The notes: generated by a model from the sequence alone, not told the origin. Shown: positions 32,435-45,167, numbered from the stretch's first letter. The stretch: 64,000 nucleotides of DNA from Gambelia wislizenii (GCA_030847615.1 JAUMIR010000002.1:120164309-120228308); one strand, 5' to 3'. Translations and numbers: made by a program.

Positions 32435-34240
32435 ATAAAGAGACACATACTGAAACACAACAAGAATAATGTAGTAGAGGTAACTTCTTCTTTTGTTGAG
32501 GCTATAAATTCTCCCAGCAGTACTGGTTCCCTCTCCTCATGCAATCAAAGTCCTTGATTCTTATGTTGCTTCCTCGTTCCTGCAAACTGTCTACCATTCT
32601 TGACAATGCAGAAATAGCTCTGGTGCTGGCAGTTCTTGAGAAAGCTTGTCATATAGGGAAACACAAATGTGTGTTGTCTTTCAAGCTGCAAGCTCCAGTT
32701 TCTTTGCATAAGTACTCTGCTCTGACTTGGGCCAGCAAGTCAGAATGTTGCGTGTTCTACTCCAACACTGCTTCTGCTTGACTCCAACAAATCTTACAGG
32801 ATCTGAACTACAGAAACACAGATCCAGGGAGCAAACCTTCAGTCAATAACCTCAAGCACGACTTACAATTTAGCCTCACTTTTCCTATCATGGTAATAGA
32901 GGTGCACCCTGAGATTCTACAATCTGATAGAGTGTAGCCTGGCACCCAAATCTGGTTCCTGTATATAGCATCTGCGAATGACTTCCAGGGACAACTCTGC
33001 TCTGTCTAATGAGGAAGTCAGCCACTGCTCAGAGCTTCCTGGAAGAATATCCTCACTGCAAAAAGATACCAGTTATTGTATGGCAACACTAAGGCTGGTG
33101 TCACCCCTTTCCACGACGGTGTCACCTGGTGTGGTTCAGCCTATCTGCGTTCCCCCCAGTGCCACCACTGCAGTTATTATCCCACAAAAAAGTCCCTTCT
33201 AAAAGACTGTTTCAAGCTTCTTCAAAAGAATGCTCTTGTGCTCTGATATATGCATATTGTCCCGGACAGCAGAGGAAATGTTTCTGTCATGGTATTCCTC
33301 CATCACTCCTATGAAAGTCTCTGCCATACTGCTTTCTATTGCTCTCAGTTTCCCAAAGGTTTCTGCCTTGACCCCAAGGGAAGAGGTTAGCTGTTTCCTC
33401 CCCAGTTAGTTCCACAAAATGGCCAGCTCCAGTGTCAAAGCTCTGTCTCCCAACAAGAATTCACAAACATGTCAACTCTCTTGCATTTTAGAGCAAAGGG
33501 TGGGGTAATTGTGGCTTGTGGACAATATGTGGCCCCTGAAGCCCACTTTTGTGGTCCCTGAAGCAAACCCAATGACCTCTGAAGCCCACAGAACCCACAT
33601 TTTTTTAAAAAAATCCTACCATCTTTGGGGTGTTTTGCCCCAAGATGGCTAAAATTACCCCAAACAATACATGAATATGGCGATGTTACATATCTCCCCC
33701 TCCCCAGATGACCACAAATGAGCCAAAATGTCAGCCAGAAGTTTCACAATATCACTTCTGGCATGCCCCTAACCTGATAGTGCTGTCAGCATGGGGTACA
33801 CAGCATAAAAATTGTCCCTTCTGCAGCTGCCTACACCTGTCTGACAGAGCAGATTCTGATTCCTGCTCAGGTATCCAGTTCCTAACTATCCAATATTGTG
33901 CCAGATTTTGGGGGTGGAAGACAGAGAACTTGACTAGAAGAAAAGTACAAATAGTGAAGGAAGCAGGACAGACATAATTCTTATACAAGTGCTATCCATT
34001 TTAACAGAATTATCACTAAGCACTTTGTGGAAATTACTGTTCTGTGCATTTCAAACAATAAAGAGCTTATTCAATGGCATATGCTGTACATACACTCAAA
34101 TCGATATACTGGCAAGTGGTGGGAAAAGGGATTCTATGAAGTTTGTGCTGGATTCATTGCTAGTTCATCACCACATTGCTATCTTGTCACATTTACAACT
34201 AAGTTCAGAATCTTCAACTAATAATATGGAAATATTTATG
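32435..34240. other. unassigned sequence with repeat fragments
   Basis: 33085-33180 (actaaggctggtgtcacccc, then agtgccaccactgc) matches the reverse complement of 63195-63295 and marks an unnamed interspersed family. 33497-33660 (aaagggtggggtaattgtgg, atgtggccc) resembles a hAT-type MITE. Nothing coding. Confidence 0.35.
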
Positions 34241-34244
34241 TGAT

Positions 34245-35560
34245 AATACAAGTGCTATTAAAGGTCTGTGGCAGATCCTGGAAAAACTAGGATGTCCCCC
34301 CAGATTCCTTAAAATGATTATCTTGCTACACGAGGGACAGCGTGGTCAAGTCAGATATGGCGATGCTCTTTCAGAGCCCTTTCTAATAACTAATGGAGTG
34401 AAGCAAGGTTGTGTTCTTGCACCAACTTTATTTACAATCTTCTTTAGCACGATGCTCCAAAGGGCTATGGCAGAGCTTGAAGAAGACGACGGCATCTATA
34501 TACGCTAACGTACTAATGGTAGCTTATTTAACTTAAGCCGTCTGAGGGCTCACACTAAGACTCTAAACTATCTAGTCCGTGAGCTGCTCTTCGCCGATGA
34601 TGCTGCCCTTGTTGCCCACACAGAAGCAGCTCTGCAGCGCCTAACGTCCTGCTTTGCAACAGCTGCAGAGCTGTTTGGGCTAGAAGTCAACCTGAAGAAA
34701 ACAGAAGTTCTTTACCAGCCTGCACCACAGGACGAACACCACCATCCCCACATTGCCGTCGGCAAATCAGTGCTCAAGTCCGTTCAGCAGTTCACCTACC
34801 TGGGAAGCATCATCTCCTCAGATGCCAAGATTGACAAAGAGATCGATCACAGATTAGCAAAGGCATATAGTGCATTTGGAAGACTTCACAAAAGAGTCTG
34901 GAGCAATAAACACCTGAGGCAAAGCACAAAAATCAGTGTGTATAGAGCCATCGTACTGTCTATCCTCCTTTATGGATCTGAAACATGGGTTACCTATCGC
35001 CACCACCTACGACTCCTCGAGCGCTTTCATCAGCGCTGTCTACGCACAATCCTAAATATACACTGGACTGACTATGTGACGAATGTTGCTGTCCTTGAAC
35101 AAGCAGGGATCACCAGCATTGAGGCCATGATATTGAGAACACAGCTGCGCTGGGCAGGGCACGTTTCTAGGATGGAGGACCATCGCCTCCCAAAAATACT
35201 ACTCTACGGTGAACTCGCCACGGGTCAGCGTAAGAGGGGCACTCCAAAAAAGCGATACAAAGACTCCCTGAAACAACATCTCAGGCTTGGCCAAATTGAT
35301 CACCAGCAGTGGTCCGCCCTGGCCTCACATCGGGAGGCATGGAGACGCACTATCCACAATGCTGCAGCCTTATTTGAGAACTCACGACGAACAAGTCTTG
35401 AAGAGAAACGGCAACGCAGAAAGTATCACAACCCAAAACCATCACCCAAGGAGACCTTCTGCTGCGCTTTTTGCAACCGGACTTGTTTATCTCGGATTGG
35501 CCTTTTTAGTCATCAGCGCGCTTGCAGAAGGCACGGGATGAGTCCTTCCTGAATCTTCGT
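34245..35560 (+). pseudogene. RTE-like LINE, 5'-truncated, RT to zinc finger
   Basis: The RT starts near SAIKGLWQILEKLG (34255) and contains GVKQGCVLAPTLFTIFF (34400) and LLFADDAALVAHTE (34590; the catalytic FADD is intact). It continues with VQQFTYLGSIISSDAKID and a long C-terminal domain (260-aa open frame 34770-35552). The C-terminus has a C-x2-C...H...C block, CAFCNRTCLSRIGLFSHQRAC, probably a zinc knuckle. A stop at about 34507 and frame changes between 34510 and 34770 break the ORF. The 3' end runs into (GA)n. The RTE/RTE-X assignment is from motif style only. Confidence 0.8.
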
Positions 35561-35572
35561 TTGCGAAGAAAA

Positions 35573-35602
35573 GCCAGAGAGAGAGAGAGAGAGAGAGAGA
35601 GG
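35573..35602. repeat. (GA)n microsatellite at LINE 3' end
   Basis: Fifteen GA dinucleotides directly follow the LINE tail agaaaagcca. The shorter copy ends at the same point with agatataaagaga, so the run grew from the LINE tail. Confidence 0.9.
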
Positions 35603-35875
35603 GCACAGTGTAACCAGATATCACAAGCTATTTAAGACCAACGTACCAAGCCATTAAAGCTTCAAACAAATAGTCTCTCATGTTATAATTACAAGCAGCA
35701 TGACCTGTCTCAATCTACCCACACTGTGCTGTGGAAGAGCTGGAGACCATGCCTGAGATCCAAAGAGCCATGTGTATCTATATAAACCGCTTCCATACTC
35801 ATACAGTGGGGCCACTAATTTTCTCTTGTGGTATCAGAGCTCTGAGCATAATAGAGTGGGAAAGTCCAACGGGGT

Positions 35876-36509
35876 GAGGGCTTGTCTACACCAAGGATAA
35901 AACTCGTACTTACTCCGGATCCAATGCAATTTGTACACACAATGCACAGAGTGAATCCACTCCTTTTAGACCTTAATCTGGCTTAACAGAAACCTTTGGA
36001 CATGTGGACAGCTATATCAGGCTGAATCCAGAGAGACCTAGCTGTCCACACATTTACACACCCACCGCATCAGCTCTGCTGGCCCATCCCCCTCTGTGCC
36101 ACCTCCTCCCTCCTTGTCCATTGGCCAAGCAACTCTCTGCAGAGCCTGACCATTGCCGCTGCCACTGCCTTGCCCACTGGCTAAGCAGCACTCTGTAGAG
36201 CCTGCCCATGTGATCAATTCTACCCCCTACTCATTGATTGCATGGGCACCCCGTTCTGACCTCACTAGCAGTGACAGCGATGGACCCGCTCTGCAAAGTA
36301 CTGCTTGGCTGGCGTACGAGGCAGTGGTGAGAGGGAGAGACCATTTGAGCTGATGCAGTGTTGGCCCATCAGCCTGTCGGGACTATGGCACAGATCCATA
36401 ATGGATCTGCACCAGTATGTGTAGCTGGCATCATGTGGATCTGGGAAAACTCTGGAGAATAGTGCTCTGGACTGGTCTCAGATTATGGCACTAGTGTAAA
36501 TGAGCCCTG
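35876..36509. mobile_element. hAT-like MITE
   Basis: The left end reads gagggcttgtctacacc and the right end, reverse-complemented, reads cagggctcatttacact, an imperfect inverted terminal pair. The interior is non-coding and GC-richer than its flanks. No matching 8-bp target duplication was seen. Confidence 0.55.
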
Positions 36510-36514
36510 AGGCA

Positions 36515-38170
36515 AACCTCAAAAGGCATTTTAAAACTGATGGATTTCAAAAGCATTTATTGAAGTAATTTTTGCATTCTACATAAATGTCACTTCAAAT
36601 AAAGAGTTACAAGAGTCAGCATGGTATAATGCTTAGAATGAAGGACTTGGCAAATCTTGGTTCAAATCTTCATCACAACTTGGTTCAAGTACCTTCTCTC
36701 AGCCGGACTTACTTCACAGAGTTGTAAAACAATGAGAAGAAGAGCCATGTGTGCCATCTTGCTAGAAAAAAGGCAAGATGTACAGTAAATAATCAATTGA
36801 AAAATGTACGTTGTCATCAAGGTTCATAATTCCTTGACTCAGAATGTGAACTTTGATGATTGGATATTTTCCATCCAAATTTTTTCACTAAATATTAAAT
36901 CCAAGATTGAGAGTAACTAATTCCTCCTATTGCTTTTTACTTGTTTGGCTACAGTGACAACTGCTATGCTAGCATGCAGACTGGAAGGCTTCCCTCACCC
37001 TTTTCCACAAACATTCTCTACTTTCATTCATAATTATCAATCCTAATCCAACATCAAGCCTAGTGGGAGTTCACCCATCACTAGTTACATTATACTCTAA
37101 ACATGTCAAGCATATTATACTCTAAACATTATACTCTAAACATGTCAAACTGTTTTTTAAGAAATGCAGCAGTAAATGGACTTTTTTAAAAAAAGTTGTT
37201 CAGAGATTTACCTCACCCTACCTGCTGGTTCTGGAAATTGGTCCTAGACTCCCTCCCCCTCGGCATTCAATTAACAATGTTGATCCTTGGAGCGATAAGG
37301 CTTCAGTAAACAGAAGTTGGCTGAAAAGCTCCCTTGCACACGCCAAAGACCATGTGAACATGGTTGATCCCGCAAAGCTCTATGGACCCCAGTAAATTAT
37401 TTCATTTCATTATTGGTGAATAATCATCAGATTTGCCATCCTTTGCATTCTCTTGATAAACTGAAAAATTATCATGTAGGCTAACAAAACTATGACTTCA
37501 GATTGGACCCAACATCATGTCACTGTGCTGCACTTAACAGCGTTTTTCATTAAATGTAGTATTTTTGTTGTCTTTGCCCATCTAAACAAGGTTTTCATTT
37601 GACTGCAGTGAAAAACAGTTTCTAACAGGAATACACTAGCTTATGATAAATTTGTAGTACAGACCTATCCTTTGGGCTATCTCTGATCAAAAACATTGTC
37701 AGGACAAATAAAAGTGACATTTTGAATCAAAGCTAAAAATATCTGGTTCTTTAATAGTTCAATTATCACAGCAGCCCTTTCAAAATAGACCAATGCCCCA
37801 GACACAATGGAACTGGTGGACATAGCTGGAAATGTCATCTGTTTTAGTCAAAATTTCTTAGTATAATTCCTAATTTTCTATTCTCTAAGAGCATCACTCA
37901 TTAACTTCACTACTTCACTCATTTTAGTACACTTCGTATCTCCTTATTTCTTTGAGCAGCATAGTTTCTCACCAGTGATAAAGCAAACACATAACTCACT
38001 TTTTCTGATAGGATTTACTGATAGAATGTAGTAAATATGTCTCATTCCTCTTTAATACAAAAGAGGAATGAGACAAACATGCTGATAGTATTTCCATACT
38101 CACTATTTAAAACAAGCCTCAAGGAAGGCATGGCTGGATCCATAGGATTTTGCAGGCCTTGACAAGACAT
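36515..38170. other. unassigned sequence
   Basis: A small perfect inverted repeat, cattcctctttaatacaaaagaggaatg, is at 38044-38071. The phrase cattatactctaaacatgtca is tandemly repeated near 37088-37147. Nothing coding. Confidence 0.45.
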
Positions 38171-38173
38171 TAT

Positions 38174-38650
38174 CATAATAATAATAAGAAGAAGAAGAAG
38201 AAGAAGAAGAAGAAAATTTATTTGTATCCCGCCGCTCTACAAAATGCAATCGGGGCGGCTTACAGCATTTAAAATATACATACAAAATCCTCCATCCCAC
38301 CCACCCCCTTAAAATACAATTAAATAATTAAACATTTAAAAAATACTTAATAAATACTAAAAAAAAAACCCACAATAAAATAACTGGAAATGGATCAGAC
38401 TAATAAGATTTTTTTCTCTGAGGGCCGGGTATCTATTCAGGAAAGGCCTGCCGGAAGAGATCGTCTTAAGAGCTTTTTTAAAGCTATTTAGGGTGTTAAT
38501 GTGACAGATCTCGTCCGGCAGGCGGTTCCATAATCTGGGAGCAATAGCTGAAAAGGTCCTCTGCGAGGTCAAGGAAAGCCTAGTTTTTAAAGGTTGTAGC
38601 AGATTCCTCCCAGAGAACCTGAGTGCATGGGGAGGATTACTATATCATTT
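38174..38650 (-). pseudogene. L2-like LINE 3' fragment
   Basis: Reading from its 3' end: (TTC)n/(ATT)n, then tttgtatcccgccgctctac and caatcggggcggcttacagc. The end of ORF2 follows, with SQRTFSAIAPRLWNRLPDEI, then LNSFKKALKTI (38357-38572). This is the same C-terminal region as 48065-48200. It is 5'-truncated; upstream sequence to about 38820 is unclear. Confidence 0.85.
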
Positions 38651-38954
38651 CTTAGGGCCAACCTCCATTCATCTGCAACTAAATTGTTACCAGACAAGTA
38701 GGGCCAGGGTTGAAACACAAATGGTAGGCCAGGCATCTCCTCGTGGTTGCAAATGGAAAATATGCTGCCTCTGTATATGTGTCCTTGTGGGCTTAAGTCA
38801 TGGATGGGCAAGTACAACAGGGCTTGGGTTGGCTAAACGCTTGAAGGCTACCTTGTTTGTTTGTTTGTATAATGCTGTTGATGATTATCGTAGTTTCTTG
38901 TTCTTGTTGTAAAATTATTATTTTCTTCCCAAATAAATTATTGCAGTTTTTAGA

Positions 38955-39455
38955 TTTAATTATTAGAGTTTAATGCAAAGATACAAAACTGAGCACTAAA
39001 GTCAGGATTGAGCAAACCTTCATATTTCCCATCACCATGTATGGATGTGAGAGCTGGACAATGAAGAAAGCTGACAGCAAGAGAAAATCAACTCACTAAA
39101 CATGTGGTGTCGGAGTGCTGAGGATTCTGTGGATGGCCAAAAATACAAACAAATGGGTCTTAGAACAGATCAAGCTTGAACACTTATTAGAAGCCAAGAT
39201 GACCAAATTGAGGCTGTCGTACTTTGGACACCTCACGAGAAGATACACATCACTAGAAAAGTCAATAATGCTAGAAAAGGTGGAGGGAAAAAGAAAGAGA
39301 GGAAGAAACCACACAAGGTGGGTAGACACAATCAAGGAAGTCACAAGCCTGAACCTGTAGGACCTAAGTAGGGTGGTTGAGGACAGGGGTCTTGGGAATG
39401 TCTCATCCATGGGGTCACCATGAGTCAAAGCCAACTCAAGGGCAGTTAACAACAA
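38955..39455 (+). pseudogene. RTE-BovB LINE C-terminal fragment
   Basis: The translation contains MYGCESWTMKKAD, then WVLEQIKLEHLLEAKMTKLRLSYFGHLTRR and KVEGKRKRGRNHTRWVDTIKE, the hallmark C-terminal region of RTE-BovB. It ends in a gttaacaacaag tail. A stop near 39097 and frame changes break it. A second copy of the same region is at 59290-59735. Confidence 0.85.
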
Positions 39456-39469
39456 GAATTTGTTTTTAT

Positions 39470-40620
39470 TCATTGATTTATTATTCATGCACCATTTATG
39501 CATTGAACATTGTTTAATTTAACTCCTCCACTTTATAGTTTGTATTAGTTTCTTTATTTGTCATTTGTACGTCTTATAAGCACTGAAAACTTTGGAACTA
39601 ATGAAGGCTTAACTCTCCCCTCCCAACTGTGTGAAGTGGTGTGCCTCACACATCAAGACAAATCTGGTCACTACACCTGCTGCCACCAATTACTGTGAGC
39701 TGAAGAAGTAAGCAACAGGAGGAAGCAAGAGGAAAGGTTAGAGGAGCGGGGTCATGAGGGATGAGAGTGGCGGCCATTAAGTTCACTAGCAGCTTAGGGC
39801 AACCAGCAAGAAAGACAGCAAGGCTGGAAAATGTACTTCAGGGACTCAGGGTCAAGGAGGCTGGGCTGTGAGTTGCATCTATGCGGTCTGGGGGAGGGGA
39901 GTCAGAGAGAAAACAAAAAAGTTTCTCCCGCTTAAAAATACATAAATGAAGAAATCTGATTGCAGCCTTAACATTTTTTTACACTTCTGTGTGGATCTGT
40001 GATGCAGATTCCAGACTTTCTGACACAATCTCCAGCTGTTTTTCTTTGGATGGAGGGTGGCTTGAGTCTTCCAGGCAGATTTGTAACTTGGGAGAGAGAT
40101 TTGTTCACACATGCTCATACTGGACGGGGGGGGGGGGAGGCTTCAAGTCTTCAGTTACATATTTGCTGCCATAACAGTAAACTGTTGTAGCAATCTGTCC
40201 CCCAAATTTGGTCACAAACTGTGCCATGAAGAGATCACAACACTGAATTTCAGGTGTAGGTTTTTCATTCTGGGGCTAGGGGAGATTTGGAGAGCTTGAG
40301 GCATTTACAAGAAGGGGACTGGGGGACCATACACAGTTCACAGGCCACTTTCCCATGCTTTCACTTTTTCTCACCGGCCAATTTTCTGCTGCAACATCCC
40401 TCAACCCCAGCCACGTTTCCGCCTGTGGAGTTCTGGGCCATTTGCAATGTGTAGTTTAGCCCTGGAATTCTTTTCTTACCAGAACTTTTGAATGAAATAT
40501 TTCAAATTAAAAACAAACAAAAAAGCTTCTATGAATCGAAGAAACAAAGAGTTAAACTAGAGCTCTAAAATACTCTGGGGGGAAAGAAGGACATTCTTCA
40601 GGACTTAAGAGTGCTGAAAT
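39470..40620. other. unassigned sequence
   Basis: Contains a G11 run at 40126-40138. Nothing coding or clearly repetitive. Confidence 0.4.
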
Positions 40621-40629
40621 CTTTGTTGT

Positions 40630-40815
40630 AGTTGTTGCTGCTACTGCTGCGGCTGTTGTGTTCCTTCAAGTCATTTCCAAATTCTGGTGACCCTAAGTTG
40701 AGCCTATCATGCAGTTTAATTGGCAAGGTTTGTTCAGAGGGGGTTTGCCTCTGAGGCTGAGAGAGTATGATATGCCCAAGGTCACCAAGTAGGTTTCCAT
40801 GGCTGAGCAGGGAGT
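40630..40815 (-). mobile_element. tRNA-derived SINE, truncated head
   Basis: Body blocks match 30474-30700 (ggttgttcagaggggg-type segment, gcctctgaggctgagagagt, ccatggctgagcaggga). The tRNA-like head is cut off after the B-box edge near 40815. Confidence 0.75.
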
Positions 40816-41109
40816 CCATACCTCCAGCTGCCCCAATTTGGCACAGACACTCTTGATTAATCCTCGGTTGACCCACTTTTTCAGCTGCTTTTAAAATGTC
40901 CCAGTTTCTCTTTCCTCCCCCCACTTTTTCCTTGGTCCTCAGCACATTTCAGTTCCTACAAAATTAATTCAAGGTGCAGAAGTTCATTGCACTCAATTAA
41001 CTCAGCAGGAGGGAGAGGAGAGGTAAGGGCACAGTCTTGCCCTTCCCAACAGGCTCAGGCAAAAGAAAGCTGCTGTAGCCTCTCCTAGCTAGTGTATTTT
41101 TTCTCATTG

Positions 41110-41245
41110 CTTATTAATGATGGTTGTCATCTGATATTGCTTGGCCATGTGTCCCAGCTTTCCTCTGTGAAATGTTGGAGGATATGGGATTTGAACCCTG
41201 GTCTCCCAGAGGTCAATGCTCAAAGTACTACACCACACTGGCCTT
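41110..41245 (-). mobile_element. SINE with tRNA-like head
   Basis: The minus strand reads gtgtggtgtagtactttgag and then ggttcaaatcc, A- and B-box-like and spaced as in a tRNA. The body after the head differs from the other SINEs in the window, so it may be a different subfamily. Confidence 0.6.
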
Positions 41246-41689
41246 CTGTATGGCATATTTTTGTTGACCAGTGGATATGTTCTTCTTTGTTCATGAGTAT
41301 GTAAGAGATGTAAAATTTCTGGAAATTTTGAAGCCATGGGAGGAAAAATATTTATTTCTGGGCTTTTTCAGAAAAAAAATGGAAATTTTCAGAAAAATTG
41401 GAAAAAATGCAACATTAGTACTTTTTACAGATTGAAAGTCACTCTGTTACTTTAAGAACATAAAATATGACTATGTACAATTTGATCTGGCATAAAATTA
41501 GCACAATTGCTATATTTAAAATACAGTGTATTCAAATAATTATTGTATTGTGAATTCAAAGGCTTCCACGGCCTGCATCCATAGATGGTTTTTTTCCCAG
41601 GCTGTGAGGCTGTGTTCTGGAAGAGTTTATTTCTGATGTTTTGTCTGCATCTGTGGCTGGCATCTTCAGAGAATGTAGGCTAGGGGCTG

Positions 41690-44600
41690 GGTGAGTTCTG
41701 CTGGGGAGCCACGCCCCTTCTTCCACCCTGAAGCTACAAGAACTGCTTGCCTGCCAGAGTCAAGACCTTGGCTGGGTTGGGTGAGTGTTTGCTGGGGAGC
41801 CATGCCCCTTGCTTCTACCCTGAAGCTACAAGAACTGCTTGCCTGCTAGAGTCGACCTTGGCTGGGTTGGGTGAGTGTTTGCTGGGGAGCCATGCCCCTT
41901 GCTTCTACCCTGAAGCTACAAGAACTGCTTGCCTGCTAGAGTCGACCTTGGCTGGGCTGGGTGAGTGTTTGCTGGGGAGCCATGCCCCTTGCTTCTACCC
42001 TGAAGCTACAAGAACTGCTTGCCTGCTAGAGTCGACCTTGGCTGGGCTGGGTGAGTGTTTGCTGGGGAGCCATGCCCCTTGCTTCTACCCTGAAGCTACA
42101 AGAACTGCTTGCCTGCCAGAGTCAAGACCTTGGCTGGGTTGGGTGAGTGTTTGCTGGGGAGCCATGCCCCTTGCTTCTACCCTGAAGCTACAAGAACTGC
42201 TTGCCTGCTAGAGTCGACCTTGGCTGGGTTGGGTGAGTGTTTGCTGGGGAGCCATGCCCCTTGCTTCTACCCTGAAGCTACAAGAACTGCTTGCCTGCTA
42301 GAGTCGACCTTGGCTGGGCTGGGTGAGTGTTTGCTGGGGAGCCATGCCCCTTGCTTCTACCCTGAAGCTACAAGAACTGCTTGCCTGCTAGAGTCGACCT
42401 TGGCTGGGCTGGGTGAGTGTTTGCTGGGGAGCCATGCCCCTTGCTTCTACCCTGAAGCTACAAGAACTGCTTGCCTGCTAGAGTCGACCTTGGCTGGGCT
42501 GGGTGAGTGTTTGCTGGGGAGCCATGCCCCTTGCTTCTACCCTGAAGCTACAAGAACTGCTTGCCTGCTAGAGTCAAGACCTTGGCTGGGCTGAGTGAGT
42601 GTTTGCTGGGGAGCCATGCCCCTTGCTTCCACCCTGAAGCTACAAGAACTGCTTGCCTGCTAGAGTCAAGACCTTGGCTGGGCTGAGTGAGTGTTTGCTG
42701 GGGAGCCACACCCCTTGCTTCAACCCTGAAGCTACAAGACCTGCTTGCCTGCTAGAGTCAAGACCTTGGCTGGGCTGGGGGAGTTCTGCTGGGGAGCCAC
42801 GCCCCTTCTTCCACCCGGAAGCTTCAAGAACTGCTTGCCTGCTAAGAGTCAAGACCTTGGCTGGGTTGGGTGAGTGTTTGCTGGGAGCCACGCCCCTTCT
42901 TCCACCCGGAGGCTTCAAGAACTGCTTACCTGCCAGAGTCAAGACCTTGGCTGGGCTGGGTGAGTGTTTGCTGGGAGCCACGCCCCTTGCTTCCACCCGG
43001 AAGCTACAAGAACTGCTTGCCTGCTAGAGTCAAGACCTTGGCTGGGCTGGGTGAGTGTTTGCTGGGGAGCCATGCCCCTTGCTTCTACCCTGAAGCTACA
43101 AGAACTGCTTGCCTGCTAGAGTCAAGACCTTGGCTAGGCTGGGTGAGTGTTTGCTGGGGAGCCATGCCCCTTGCTTCCACCCTGAAGCTACAAGAACTGC
43201 TTGCCTGCTAGAGTCAAGAGCTTGGCTGGACTGGGTGAGTGTTTGCTGGGGAGCCACGCCCCTTCTTCCACCCGGAAGCTTCAAGAACTGCTTACCTGCC
43301 AGAGTCAAGACCTTGGCTGGGCTGGGTGAGTTCTGCTGGGGAGCCACGCCCCTTGCTTCCACCCTGAAGCTACAAGAACTGCTTGCCTGCCAGAGTCAAG
43401 ACCTTGGCTGGGCTGGGTGAGTGTTTGCTGGGAGCCACGCCCCTTGCTTCCACCCGGAAGCTACAAGAACTGCTTGCCTGCTAGAGTCAAGAGCTTGGCT
43501 GGGCTGGGTGAGTGTTTGCTGGGGAGCCACCCCCCTTGCTTCCACCCTGAAGCTACAAGAACTGCTTGCCTGCTAAGACCTTGGCTGGGCTGGGTGAGTG
43601 TTTGCTGGGGAGCCACGCCCCTTGCTTCCACCCTGAAGCTACAAGAACTGCTTGCCTGCTAGAGTCAAGACCTTGGCTGGGCTGGGTGAGTTCTGCTGGG
43701 GAGCCACGCCCCTTGCTTCCACCCTGAAGCTACAAGAACTGCTTGCCTGCTAGAGTCAAGACCTTGGCTGGGCTGGGTGAGTTCTGCTGGGGAGCCACGC
43801 CCCTTCTTCCACCCGGAAGCTTCAAGAACTGCTTGCCTGCCAGAGTCAAGAACTTGGCTGGGTTGGGTGAGTGTTTGCTGGGAGCCACGCCCCTTCTTCC
43901 ACCCGGAAGCTTCAAGAACTGCTTGCCTGCCAGAGTCAAGACCTTGGCTGGGCTGGGTGAGTGTTTGCTGGGAGCCACGGCCCTTGCTTCCACCCGGAAG
44001 CTACAAGAACTGCTTGCCTGCTAGAGTCAAGACCTTGGCTGGGCTGGGTGAGTGTTTGCTGGGGAGCCATGCCCCTTGCTTCTACCCTGAAGCTACAAGA
44101 ACTGCTTGCCTGCTAGAGTCAAGACCTTGGCTGGGCTGGGTGAGTGTTTGCTGGGGAGCCATGCCCCTTGCTTCTACCCTGAAGCTACAAGAACTGCTTG
44201 CCTGCTAGAGTCAAGACCTTGGCTGGGCTGGGTGAGTGTTTGCTGGGGAGCCACGCCCCTTGCTTCCACCCTGAAGCTACAAGAACTGCTTGCCTGCTAG
44301 AGTCAAGAGCTTGGCTGGGCTGGGTGAGTGTTTGCTGGGGAGCCACGCCCCTTGCTTCCACCCTGAAGCTACAAGAACTGCTTGCCTGCTAGAGTCAAGA
44401 GCTTGGCTGGGCTGGGTGAGTTCTGCTGGGGAGCCACGCCCCTTGCTTCCACCCTGAAGCTACAAGAACTGCTTGCCTGCTAGAGTCAAGACCTTGGCTG
44501 GGCTGGGTGAGTTCTGCTGGGGAGCCACGCCCCTTCTTCCACCCGGAAGCTTCAAGAACTGCTTGCCTGCCAGAGTCAAGAACTTGGCTGGGTTGGGTGA

Positions 44601-44881
44601 GTGTTTGCTGGGAGCCACGCCCCTTCTTCCACCCGGAAGCTTCAAGAACTGCTTGCCTGCCAGAGTCAAGACCTTGGCTGGGTTGGGTGAGTGTTTGCTG
44701 GGAGCCACACCCCTTCTTCCACCCGGAAGCTTCAAGAACTGCTTGCCTGCTAGAGTCAAGACCTTGGCTGGGCTGGGTGAGTGTTTGCTGGGGAGCCACG
44801 CCCCTTGCTTCCACCCTGAAGCTACAAGAACTGCTTGCCTGCTAGAGTCAAGACCTTGGCTGGGCTGGGTGAGTGTTTGCT
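41690..44881. repeat. about 35-copy minisatellite, 90-92-bp unit
   Basis: The unit is built from the blocks gtgagtgtttgctgggg, agccacgccccttgcttcc, accctgaagctacaagaac and tgcttgcctgctagagtc, then cttggctgggctgg. Counting the agccaYgcccc landmark gives about 35 units. Variants include gtcgacc (90 bp) versus gtcaagacc (92 bp), catgcccc versus cacgcccc, and a ttctgctggggag form. Higher-order repeats are present: 362 bp at the left and about 730 bp at the right. Long ORFs on both strands exist only because 90 is divisible by three. Its right edge passes directly into the L2 5' region. Confidence 0.95.
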
Positions 44882-45165
44882 TGAGTTTCTGCTTCAGTAG
44901 TGTGGCTTCAAGCTGGGGGTGGAGAGTTAGTGCTTGTCCCTCCTCCTCCTCCCTAGGAATACCAGCCTCTGAGGGCCTTCAAAGCCAGCTCCAGCCAGAC
45001 CATCAGCACCATCAGCAGCAGCAGTAGTGTGGCTTCAAGCTGGGGGTGGAGAGTGAGTGCTTGGCCCTCCTCCTCCTCCCTAGGAACACCTGGCCTCTGA
45101 GTGCCTTTAAAGCCAGCGCCAGCCAGACCACCGGCAGCAGCAGCAGCAGTGTGACTTCAAACTGG
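44882..45165 (+). repeat. L2 5' UTR with about 130-bp tandem repeat
   Basis: The unit beginning agtagtgtggcttcaagctg and containing ccctcctcctcctccctagg and aaagccagc occurs twice, with a third partial copy. It leads straight into the start of the ORF2 frame at 45168. Confidence 0.8.
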
Positions 45166-45167
45166 GG

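Noticed and set aside
41150..41240. tRNA gene
   Set aside because: Only A- and B-box-like words are present; no cloverleaf with matched acceptor stem was found, and the sequence continues as SINE.
41747..44845. Long ORFs on both strands of the 90-bp array (up to 184 aa)
   Set aside because: The 90-bp unit is divisible by three and lacks stops in several frames; open frames occur on both strands and change phase wherever a 92-bp unit is present.
41690..44881. CRISPR-like array
   Set aside because: Units are contiguous 90-92-bp repeats without unique spacers, and the context is a vertebrate genome.
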